DNA from: Desulfurobacteriaceae bacterium
GTDB lineage: Bacteria > Aquificota > Aquificia > Desulfurobacteriales > Desulfurobacteriaceae
NCBI GenBank assembly: GCA_027064485.1
Contig: JAMOPR010000287.1
Coordinates: 1 to 5,869, forward strand
DNA length: 5,869 nucleotides
Reading direction: 5' to 3'
Shown here: positions 1 to 5,869 of the stretch, in pieces
Position numbering within the stretch: position 1 is the first letter of the stretch
Layout: each line of letters begins with the position of its first letter
Position numbers and translations under genes: made by a program
The notes under the pieces: model-generated
What the model saw: the letters and a program-made list of their open reading frames with translations, nothing else
Databases searched by the model: none
What the model was told of the DNA's origin: nothing

Positions 1-1111
1 CATGGAAGGTCCTACAACAGTTTCTGCTCTCATTCACGCTGCAACAATGGTTAACGCCGGTGTTTACTTGGTTGCGAGGATGTTCCCGTTCTTCGAATAT
101 TCTCATGCGCTTATCGTTGTTGCCTTTGTTGGTGCGATATCTGCATTTATGGCGGCTACTGGAGCCATGGCTCATACGGAGATTAAAAAAGTGCTGGCGT
201 TTTCTACGATGGAACATCTTGCTTTGATGTTTGTGGGGCTTGGCGTTGGTTCGGCGGCTGCGGGGATTTTTCACCTTATGAACCACGCAATATTTAAGGC
301 ACTACTCTTTTTATCTGCAGGTGCCGTAATACATATGACCCATCAAAAAGATGCATTTAAGTTGGGTGGTTTGAAAAAGTATATGCCTCAAACGGCTATG
401 CTGTTTTTGGTTGGTATTCTTGCTCTATCCGGAATTCCTCCTTTTAACGGGTTTTTCAGTAAGGATTGGATTTTAGGAGAAGCTTTCCATTCAAATCCGG
501 TTGTTTTTGCTCTTGCCTTCAGTGCTGCTGTTCTGTGTATTTTCTACGGTTTCAGGTTATGGTTTGTGGTGTTTACAGGAGAACCTTCCGAATATTCGAA
601 AAAGGCAAGGGAAGCTTATCCGGTGATGCTCATTCCTCTTTACATATTGGCGATTATGACGCTTGTTACGGCGTTTTTCAAGGAAGAAATCGTTCATTTC
701 CTTTTTGGAGATGTTCATGAGCCATTTTCTGCAGCGTTGCTTACTGGAACTTTGACGATTATGGCAATTTTATTCTTATTGGCTTACGCGATTTACTATA
801 AGAGGGTTATCAATACTAAAAAGTTAATTGAGCATCCCATAGGTGAAGCTGTTAACGTTTTCCTCCGTAAGGGCTGGCTTGTTGATGATGCGATAAAGTG
901 GACCTGTAGGAACGTTTTCTACGGTTCGATAGCAAAGGCTGTTGAATGGGTTGATACGAACGTTGTTGACGGCGCGGTAAACGGCGTTGCTAAAGTGTCT
1001 CTTAAATGCTGGGATAGATGCAGAAAGATGCAGACGGGAGACCTTATCAATTACCTGACATACTTCGTTGCTGGAGTTATTACGCTTGCAGTTATTATTA
1101 CCTGTTTGTAG
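1..1111 (+). CDS. nuoL: NADH-quinone oxidoreductase subunit L (complex I, antiporter-like), 5'-truncated by window edge
   Basis: NuoL is the distal proton-pumping membrane subunit of complex I (NADH or other donor:quinone oxidoreductase) in the cytoplasmic membrane. The frame is open to base 1 and the ATG at base 2 is the internal Met of the conserved MEGPTTVSALIHAATMV segment, which lies near residue 243 in E. coli NuoL, so about 240 residues are missing. Numbering from that Met, channel residues are visible: His12 (transmembrane helix 8), Lys99 in HAIFKALLFLSAG, and Lys154 in SGIPPFNGFFSKDWIL (helix 12). About eight further membrane helices reach residue 266. A charged amphipathic stretch (about 283-343) and a last hydrophobic helix (350-368) match the lateral helix and anchor typical of true NuoL, which argues against Mrp or hydrogenase homologues. 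The C-terminus is complete, ending in TAG at 1109-1111. Oddities are Glu71-His72 where Ser-Gln is usual, and Cys302, Cys336 and Cys340 in the lateral helix. It is the first of three tightly packed nuo genes. Confidence 0.95.
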   Translation, partial: MEGPTTVSALIHAATMVNAGVYLVARMFPFFEYSHALIVVAFVGAISAFMAATGAMAHTEIKKVLAFSTMEHLALMFVGLGVGSAAAGIFHLMNHAIFKALLFLSAGAVIHMTHQKDAFKLGGLKKYMPQTAMLFLVGILALSGIPPFNGFFSKDWILGEAFHSNPVVFALAFSAAVLCIFYGFRLWFVVFTGEPSEYSKKAREAYPVMLIPLYILAIMTLVTAFFKEEIVHFLFGDVHEPFSAALLTGTLTIMAILFLLAYAIYYKRVINTKKLIEHPIGEAVNVFLRKGWLVDDAIKWTCRNVFYGSIAKAVEWVDTNVVDGAVNGVAKVSLKCWDRCRKMQTGDLINYLTYFVAGVITLAVIITCL

Positions 1112-1115
1112 GAGG
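1110..1115 (+). promoter_or_regulatory. Shine-Dalgarno site of nuoM, overlapping the nuoL stop codon
   Basis: AGGAGG lies 5 nt upstream of the ATG at 1121 and shares its first two bases with the nuoL TAG stop (1109-1111). It is a near-perfect ribosome binding site and fixes the nuoM start at 1121 rather than at the next in-frame ATG (1136). The overlap suggests that termination on nuoL helps ribosomes load onto nuoM (translational coupling); that is inference. Confidence 0.85.
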
Positions 1116-1120
1116 CGTGA

Positions 1121-2566
1121 ATGGTTCTTTTGAGTATGATACTCGTTCCTGTGATTCTTGCTCCTTTTGCTTGGTTGGGAGAGAAGTTAAACAGGGATTT
1201 TCCGAAGTTTCTGTCGTTGGGAGTAGGTTTGTTTTTAGCTCTTACTACTGCTTACTTGATAGTAAAATATCCCGGTAACGGTTTCGCCTTTGAAGAGTTA
1301 TATCGTATATATCCGCCTTTTGATTTTAACCTTCACCTTGCCATTGACGGTATTTCTCTTGTGCTGTTGGCTATAGTAGCGTTTCTGTCAATTACTGTTA
1401 CTCTTTCTTCGTGGAACGTTGAAAAACCGGGTGCTTTCTTCTTTTTAGTTCTTATGTTTTTAGGTCCTATGGTTGGAGTTTTTGCTTCTTTGAACCTTTT
1501 GTGGTTCTTTATTTTCTGGGAATTTACTTTGGTTCCGATGTTTTTCCATATCGGGATTTGGGGAGCTGAAAACAGAATTTATGCGGCGATGAAATTCTTC
1601 ATATATACGCATCTTGCGAGTGTTTTCCTGCTTTTAGGAATAATCGTTCTTTACCTGCATACGCATACTTTTGATTTTCTAAAGTTGTTGGAAATGGGCG
1701 TTGATTCAAGCGTGGCTAAGTTGGTGTGGATTTTGATGTTTATAGGTTTCGCCGTTAAGATGCCGGTTGTTCCTTTCCATACGTGGCTTCCTGATGCACA
1801 CGTTCAAGCGCCCTCTCCCATATCCGTTTTTCTTGCCGGTTTGCTTTTAAAGATGGGAGCTTACGGACTTTTAAGGTGGGAGATATTCCTTTTCCCGCAT
1901 ACGAGTAAGTTCTTTGCACCGTTTATGGCTTTTATAGCTGTTTTGACGATTTTCTATGCAGGGTTTAGGGCGTTAGCAGAGGACCATATAAAGAGGATGG
2001 TAGCCTATTCCAGTATTAACCATATGGGTTTTGTCCTTTTGGGACTTTCGGCTATGACGGCTGCGGGAATTTCTGCAGCCATTTATGAAATGGTAGGGCA
2101 TGCATTGGTGATTTCTCTGCTGTTTATGATTGCCGGTTACATTCATCATAAGACGCATACGTGGTATATCTCCGAGATGGGCGGAATAATGAAGAAAATC
2201 CCCCTTCTCATGACAATGTTCGTAATAGGCGTTTTAGCTGCTGTAGGTCTTCCGGGAACTGCCGGTTTTGTTGGTGAGCTTTCCGTTATGCTTGCAGCGT
2301 TTGATTACTACGGTTGGGTGATGATTATTGTGCCTCTTGCAAGTGCCCTTGGGGCAGGATTTTTCATGTGGATGCTGCAGAGGGCAGTTTTTGGTCCGTT
2401 GAGAGAAGGTTTCGAAAACCTGCAGTCTTTAAAGGAGTTACCTCTTGTTGAAAATCTTCCTTTGGCTTTATACATAGCCGCGTTTATTTTCGTTGGAATT
2501 GTGCCGTCTGTTGTTTTTAACCTTTACAACCCTGTTGTTAATATGTTTGCGCAACTTTTTAGGTAA
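1121..2566 (+). CDS. nuoM: NADH-quinone oxidoreductase subunit M (complex I, antiporter-like)
   Basis: NuoM is the middle antiporter-like proton channel of the complex I membrane arm. The 481-residue protein is hydrophobic throughout and about 30 residues shorter than the E. coli protein (509), mainly in the N-terminal region. Family landmarks are in order. Glu134 lies in FWEFTLVPM (helix 5). Lys213 lies in FAVKMPVVPFHTWLPDAH (helix 7). Lys244 lies in LLLKMGAYGLLR (helix 8). KRMVAYSSINHMGFVLLGL spans 291-309. Glu386 lies in GTAGFVGELSV (helix 12), where NuoL and NuoN carry lysine, so the Glu identifies this protein as NuoM. All key charged residues expected for proton transfer are present. 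The ATG start follows AGGAGG by 5 nt. It sits 9 bp after nuoL and 11 bp before nuoN, in one transcription unit, with no promoter seen between them. No frameshift or truncation is seen. Confidence 0.97.
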   Translation: MVLLSMILVPVILAPFAWLGEKLNRDFPKFLSLGVGLFLALTTAYLIVKYPGNGFAFEELYRIYPPFDFNLHLAIDGISLVLLAIVAFLSITVTLSSWNVEKPGAFFFLVLMFLGPMVGVFASLNLLWFFIFWEFTLVPMFFHIGIWGAENRIYAAMKFFIYTHLASVFLLLGIIVLYLHTHTFDFLKLLEMGVDSSVAKLVWILMFIGFAVKMPVVPFHTWLPDAHVQAPSPISVFLAGLLLKMGAYGLLRWEIFLFPHTSKFFAPFMAFIAVLTIFYAGFRALAEDHIKRMVAYSSINHMGFVLLGLSAMTAAGISAAIYEMVGHALVISLLFMIAGYIHHKTHTWYISEMGGIMKKIPLLMTMFVIGVLAAVGLPGTAGFVGELSVMLAAFDYYGWVMIIVPLASALGAGFFMWMLQRAVFGPLREGFENLQSLKELPLVENLPLALYIAAFIFVGIVPSVVFNLYNPVVNMFAQLFR

Positions 2567-2571
2567 GGGGG
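2565..2571 (+). promoter_or_regulatory. Shine-Dalgarno site of nuoN, supporting a GTG start
   Basis: AAGGGGG overlaps the last two bases of the nuoM TAA stop (2564-2566) and sits 6 nt before the GTG at 2578. The spacing supports GTG as the nuoN start; the first in-frame ATG (2605, codon 10) has no comparable purine-rich site at a suitable distance and would cut into the first membrane helix. Confidence 0.75.
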
Positions 2572-2577
2572 TAGCAG

Positions 2578-4002
2578 GTGAACGTTAACTTTTTAACCGC
2601 TGTGATGGTTTTGGCACTTACCGGAGCTTTCTTGCCCGTGATAAATAGGATTTTTAGAATTACAGGACTTGCCGGTGTTGCAATTTCCAGTGTGGGATAT
2701 GTGGCGGGGATTCTTCTGATTGCTATTTCAGATTCAGGAAATGAGATTCTTAATAATTTCTTCGTTACAGATGAAGTTTCTCGTTTGATAGGCGTTTTAA
2801 TTATTCTGGCGTCCTGGATGCTTATGTCAGTTCTTTACTGGATTTTAAATAAAGATAAATATGTGAACGAAATTATTGGTGCCGTTTTAATATCAACAGC
2901 CGGGGCGTTGCTTCTTATTTCATCTACAAACTTCGTTTCTCTCATAATATCGATGGAACTCATGACAATGCCCACCTATTTGATGGTTCTCTTTGTTTTT
3001 GACGATAGAGCTATAGAGGCTGGCATTAAATATTTCTTCAACGGAACGTTGGCTGTTGGCATGTTACTCTTTGGTGTTTCTCTTCTATACGCTATGACGG
3101 GAAGCTTTGAATTCTCCGTTTTGGCTCAGAAGTTATTTAAAGACCCTTTAGTAATGCTTGCAGCTGTTTTTATTCTCGCAGGCTTCGGTTTCAAAATTAC
3201 TGCTTTCCCCTTCCATTTCTGGGGACCAGACGTTTATGATGGAACCTGTCCAGGTGTTGCTGCTCTTTTGACGGGCATATCGAAAAGTGCGGCTTTTATA
3301 GCTCTTATGAGGGTAGTTTTTGAATCCCTTCCCCTTTTTGGAGAAGGAGGAATGTCCCATCAACTGACTATTATCTTTGCTATTATTGCTGCTATTACGA
3401 TGACTGTCGGTAATTTACTTGCCCTTGCTCAGCGTAGGGTTTCAAGAATACTTGCTTACTCTTCTGTAGCTCACGCCGGATATACTTTAGTTGCTTTTGC
3501 AGCTCTTTCAACTCCTTTAAGCGTAACAGGTATTCTTTACCACTCTGTTGCTTATATGTTCATGAAAACTGCTGCATTTTTGTGTTTTGCTGTTCTCCTG
3601 TTTGTCTGGGGTGCAAAAACGATGGATGATTATAAAGGGCTTGGGAAAAGGGAACCTATATTGGCGGCTTTGTTTTTGGTATTTCTCTTGTCGTTGGCAG
3701 GTGTTCCTCCGATGGCTGGTTTTATTAGTAAGGTATTTGTTTTCACCGCTGCTGTTAAAGCTGGAATGTTATGGCTTGCACTCATTGGATTACTTAACAG
3801 TGCCTTTTCAGTTGCTTACTACATCTGGATTGCAAAACAGATGTATTTAGAAGAACCTACTTTGGAAAAACCGGTAAATGATAGAAAGGATAGAAATTTG
3901 GTTTTAATTCCTTTGGGTCTTATGGCTGCTATACTGATTCTTTTTGGTATATGGGTTAATCCTGTTCTTAACGCAGCTGGACAGTTCGTTTCTGGATTGT
4001 AA
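2578..4002 (+). CDS. nuoN: NADH-quinone oxidoreductase subunit N (complex I, antiporter-like)
   Basis: NuoN is the antiporter-like subunit of the complex I membrane arm closest to the quinone-side module, and the usual last gene of nuo operons. The 474-residue protein is close to the family length (E. coli 485) and consists of about 14 membrane helices. Visible landmarks are Glu127 in ISMELMTMPTYLMV (helix 5), Lys206 in GFGFKITAFPFHFWGPDVY (helix 7), Lys236 in TGISKSAAF (helix 8), the SRILAYSSVAHAGYTLVAF segment (289-307), and Lys385 in GVPPMAGFISKVFVF (helix 12). The helix-12 lysine and the FHFWGPDVYDG sequence distinguish it from NuoM. The start is GTG, supported by an AAGGGGG site 6 nt upstream. 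It follows nuoM by 11 bp and is the last rightward gene here; its TAA is directly followed by a strong hairpin before the convergent nrdA. All channel residues are intact. Confidence 0.97.
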   Translation: MNVNFLTAVMVLALTGAFLPVINRIFRITGLAGVAISSVGYVAGILLIAISDSGNEILNNFFVTDEVSRLIGVLIILASWMLMSVLYWILNKDKYVNEIIGAVLISTAGALLLISSTNFVSLIISMELMTMPTYLMVLFVFDDRAIEAGIKYFFNGTLAVGMLLFGVSLLYAMTGSFEFSVLAQKLFKDPLVMLAAVFILAGFGFKITAFPFHFWGPDVYDGTCPGVAALLTGISKSAAFIALMRVVFESLPLFGEGGMSHQLTIIFAIIAAITMTVGNLLALAQRRVSRILAYSSVAHAGYTLVAFAALSTPLSVTGILYHSVAYMFMKTAAFLCFAVLLFVWGAKTMDDYKGLGKREPILAALFLVFLLSLAGVPPMAGFISKVFVFTAAVKAGMLWLALIGLLNSAFSVAYYIWIAKQMYLEEPTLEKPVNDRKDRNLVLIPLGLMAAILILFGIWVNPVLNAAGQFVSGL

Positions 4003-4003
4003 G

Positions 4004-4028
4004 GGGCAGAGAAAGGATTTCTCTGCCC
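4004..4028. terminator. Perfect 11-bp hairpin between convergent nuoN and nrdA, probable shared terminator
   Basis: GGGCAGAGAAA (4004-4014) and TTTCTCTGCCC (4018-4028) are exact reverse complements separated by the 3-nt loop GGA. The hairpin begins 1 bp after the nuoN stop and ends 7 bp before the nrdA stop, so it fills the gap between two converging genes. Being symmetric, it would form in both transcripts. No run of T follows on either strand (AAATAGATTA on plus, CCTTACAATC on minus), so it is not a textbook intrinsic terminator; it could also protect mRNA 3' ends. The structure is seen; the function is inferred from position. Confidence 0.7.
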
Positions 4029-4035
4029 AAATAGA

Positions 4036-5869
4036 TTAATTAGCGCAGGCTATGCATTCTTCTTTCTTGTTTATTTCCGATTGGCTATCTTTTTGAATCG
4101 TTCTCACGTAGTAGATAGTTTTTATTCCCCTTTCCCATGCAAGTAGAACCGTTTCATAAATATCTTTAGCTTTGATTCCCAAATTGAGGTTAAATAGCAA
4201 TTCCATAGAGATACCGCTGTCTATCCATTTCTGAATTGCTGCTATTATTTCAACGACTTCTCTCTGGTCCATATATTTGCTCTCTCTGTAAAACCAGAAA
4301 CGTTCTTTTATAAATGGCGGGCAGATGGGAACAGCCTGTTTTTGATTTTTATCTATGTAAAACCGCGAAAACGGCGGTAGAACGCCTGGCGTTGCCCCCT
4401 GGAGAAGTCCGGAGCTTGTATTTGGCGCTATGGCGAATAGCTGTCCGTTTCTTATTCCGTAGTTTTTCAGCTTGTTCAGAACTTCTTTCCATCGTTCTTT
4501 CAGTTTCGTTTTCGTTAACAGGTATTCTTCATCTTTGCCAAAGATTATTCCTCTGCTCCAGTCAGAACCTTCAAATGTCGGAAATCTGCCTCTTTCTTTT
4601 GCTAAGTTAGTGCTTTCATCAACTCCGTAGAAGGCAATTTTTTCGTAAAGCTCTTCTATTATCGGTATTGATTGTCTGCCGTAAGGAATTTCCTTCTTTG
4701 CAAGGTAATCTGCGAGCCCTAACGTTCCTATTCCTATCGTTCTGTATCTATCGTTGTGAAGCTTACTTTCAAGTATCGGAGGATTTGTTAACTCAATAGT
4801 GTTATCCAAAATTCTTACTGCCGTTCTGACGGCATCTTCTAATTCAAGGTCATCTTCAATGTTTGCAAGGTTTATTGAAAGCAGGTTACAGGTGTGAACA
4901 AGTCCTGGTTCTTTGATTTCGGAAACGATTTTTCCGTTCTCAAGTTTAGAAGAAAATCCTTTTGAGGGTTTAAAGTTTGAGAAACTTTCCATACAGAGGT
5001 TACCATTTCCTATATATCCGTCGTGTTTCAACGGATTGAGTTTGTTTGCCGTATCCTTGAAGAAGATGTATGGAAGCCCCGTTGCGACCTGAGTTTTTAG
5101 TATCTCTTTTAAAAGCTCTTTTGCTTTTACAAGCTTTTTTAGTTTTAGTCTTTCCTGCTCTTTTTCTATGTGAGTGTAGGCTTTTTCAAAATCTTCTCCC
5201 CAGAGTTCGTATAGTTTATAGCCGAACTTTCTTTCAACTTCGTAGGGGTCAACTAACAGCCAGTCTTTGTTTTCTTTTACTCTTTTCATAAAAAGGTCTG
5301 GGATAACAACCTGAGGGAAGATGTCAAAAGCTTTTCTTCTCAAGTCTCCATTTTCCGTTTTTAGTTCTAAAAAGTCGAAAATGTCTAAATGCCAGACATC
5401 CAAAGCTACGGTAACGGCACCTGCCCTTTTCCCTTCCTGATTTACTGCTACGGCGACGTCGTTGAGGATTTTTACCCACGGAACAACACCACCGCTGGCG
5501 CCGAAAACCTTTTTAATCCAGGAACCTTGTGCCCTTATTCTTGAAAGGTTAACGCCAACACCACCTGCCCTTTTTGATATCTGGGCTACCTGGTTTGCCG
5601 TGTACATAATAGAATCAAGGTTGTCATCCATTGCGGTTATAAAGCAGGAAGAGAGGTTACCGTTTGGTCTTCTCAAGTTTATGAGTATAGGCGTTGCAAG
5701 GGAAAGCTTTTTGCCAGCTATCATATCGTAAAACTTTTTCACTATTTTCATACGCTTTTCTTTCGGTTCATCCTTTGCAAGCATAAGGGAAATGCTCATA
5801 TACATTTCTTGAGGCAGTTCTATGGGGAAGTCTTCGTAAATACACAAGTATCTCTTTGCTAAGAGATTT
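4036..5869 (-). CDS. nrdA: Class I ribonucleotide reductase large (alpha) subunit, N-terminus beyond window edge
   Basis: This is the catalytic subunit that reduces ribonucleoside di- or triphosphates to deoxyribonucleotides in the cytoplasm, using a radical from a partner beta subunit (NrdB). The frame is open to the right edge; upstream of the TTG at 5847 it reads NLLAKRYL with no stop, joining smoothly to conserved LPQEMYMSISLMLA, so the TTG is internal. Numbered from that TTG codon, the key residues are Cys68 (SSCF, E. coli Cys225), Asn283/Cys285/Glu287 in GNLCMES (Asn437, Cys439, Glu441), Cys320 in VHTCNLLSINLANI (Cys462), the phosphate-binding loop APNTSSGLLQGATPG (474-488), and the radical-relay pair Tyr579-Tyr580 (Tyr730-Tyr731). 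The Tyr pair indicates class I rather than B12-dependent class II. The tail ends in a CIAC dithiol (Cys598, Cys601) for re-reduction by thioredoxin or a similar donor. The N-terminal region, including any ATP-cone, is not visible. No intein interrupts the catalytic segments. It converges on nuoN; no nrdB is in view. Confidence 0.96.
   Translation of the reverse strand, partial: NLLAKRYLCIYEDFPIELPQEMYMSISLMLAKDEPKEKRMKIVKKFYDMIAGKKLSLATPILINLRRPNGNLSSCFITAMDDNLDSIMYTANQVAQISKRAGGVGVNLSRIRAQGSWIKKVFGASGGVVPWVKILNDVAVAVNQEGKRAGAVTVALDVWHLDIFDFLELKTENGDLRRKAFDIFPQVVIPDLFMKRVKENKDWLLVDPYEVERKFGYKLYELWGEDFEKAYTHIEKEQERLKLKKLVKAKELLKEILKTQVATGLPYIFFKDTANKLNPLKHDGYIGNGNLCMESFSNFKPSKGFSSKLENGKIVSEIKEPGLVHTCNLLSINLANIEDDLELEDAVRTAVRILDNTIELTNPPILESKLHNDRYRTIGIGTLGLADYLAKKEIPYGRQSIPIIEELYEKIAFYGVDESTNLAKERGRFPTFEGSDWSRGIIFGKDEEYLLTKTKLKERWKEVLNKLKNYGIRNGQLFAIAPNTSSGLLQGATPGVLPPFSRFYIDKNQKQAVPICPPFIKERFWFYRESKYMDQREVVEIIAAIQKWIDSGISMELLFNLNLGIKAKDIYETVLLAWERGIKTIYYVRTIQKDSQSEINKKEECIACAN

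Noticed and set aside
2..4. ATG at base 2 as the start of a complete 369-residue protein
   Set aside because: It is the internal Met of a conserved NuoL membrane segment, and the roughly 240 residues expected before it are cut off by the window edge.
466..1278. Alternate-frame plus-strand open frames at 466-720 and 1018-1278
   Set aside because: They overlap nuoL and nuoM in another frame; the translations look like frameshifted hydrophobic sequence with odd cysteine runs and no family resemblance.
1973..3363. Minus-strand open frames at 1973-2158 and 3148-3363
   Set aside because: They are antisense to well-conserved nuoM and nuoN segments, are short, and have no translation signals.
3587..3850. 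Plus-strand 87-codon open frame inside nuoN
   Set aside because: It is in a different frame from the intact conserved nuoN helices 11-13 and is best explained as a shadow; no frameshift is needed to read nuoN.
1121..4002. NuoM/NuoN-like proteins as parts of an Mrp antiporter or a membrane-bound hydrogenase
   Set aside because: The L-M-N order, the helix-12 Glu in NuoM versus Lys in NuoN, and the long C-terminal lateral helix of NuoL all fit complex I better.
4314..5731. Plus-strand open frames of 73-98 codons at 4314-4610, 5070-5291 and 5462-5731
   Set aside because: They lie wholly antisense within nrdA, have no convincing ribosome binding sites or recognisable domains, and the nrdA frame shows clear family conservation throughout.
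5850..5867. Perfect 7-bp inverted repeat (ATCTCTT / AAGAGAT) with a 4-nt loop at the right edge
   Set aside because: It lies inside the nrdA reading frame (coding for LLAKRYL), is AT-rich and short, and has no neighbour suggesting a terminator or operator; chance is the simplest explanation.
1..5869. CRISPR arrays, tRNA or rRNA genes, insertion sequences, prophage or defence genes
   Set aside because: No direct-repeat arrays, no RNA-gene signatures, no transposase-like reading frames and no non-coding space beyond 33 bp were seen.

Overview
The window holds the 3' end of a respiratory complex I (nuo) operon reading rightward, nuoL (partial)-nuoM-nuoN, and a convergent, leftward gene for the large (catalytic) subunit of a class I ribonucleotide reductase. 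Both outer genes run off the window edges. Almost every base is coding: the gaps are 9 bp (nuoL/nuoM), 11 bp (nuoM/nuoN) and 33 bp (nuoN/nrdA), so there is no long non-coding stretch.

Layout. At 1-1111 is nuoL, lacking roughly its first 240 residues. At 1121-2566 is complete nuoM, and at 2578-4002 complete nuoN with a GTG start. The 33 bp to the next stop codon contain a perfect 11-bp inverted repeat (4004-4028), most likely a hairpin terminator shared by the two convergent units. At 4036-5869, minus strand, is nrdA, whose catalytic barrel and C-terminal tail are present but whose N-terminus lies beyond base 5869. The ATG at base 2 and the TTG at 5847 only look like starts; both fall inside longer reading frames that are open to the window edge.

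How the genes work together. NuoL, NuoM and NuoN are the three antiporter-like membrane subunits of complex I. They move protons, driven by quinone reduction, and each keeps the charged residues of its channel. NrdA reduces ribonucleotides to deoxyribonucleotides with a radical supplied by a separate NrdB subunit, which is not in this window. I see no functional link between the two units beyond convergence and a shared terminator.

Organism. The sequence is bacterial: nuo operon, Shine-Dalgarno sites, tight gene packing. It is moderately AT-rich with Lys/Glu-rich soluble protein. This would fit a thermophilic chemolithotroph such as a member of the Aquificota/Desulfurobacteriaceae, but that is an impression from composition and protein style, not a demonstrated assignment.

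No previously undescribed system is visible. The observations worth a second look are modest: the convergent hairpin without a U-tract, an unusual Glu-His in NuoL, extra cysteines in the NuoL lateral helix, and the RNR subfamily.
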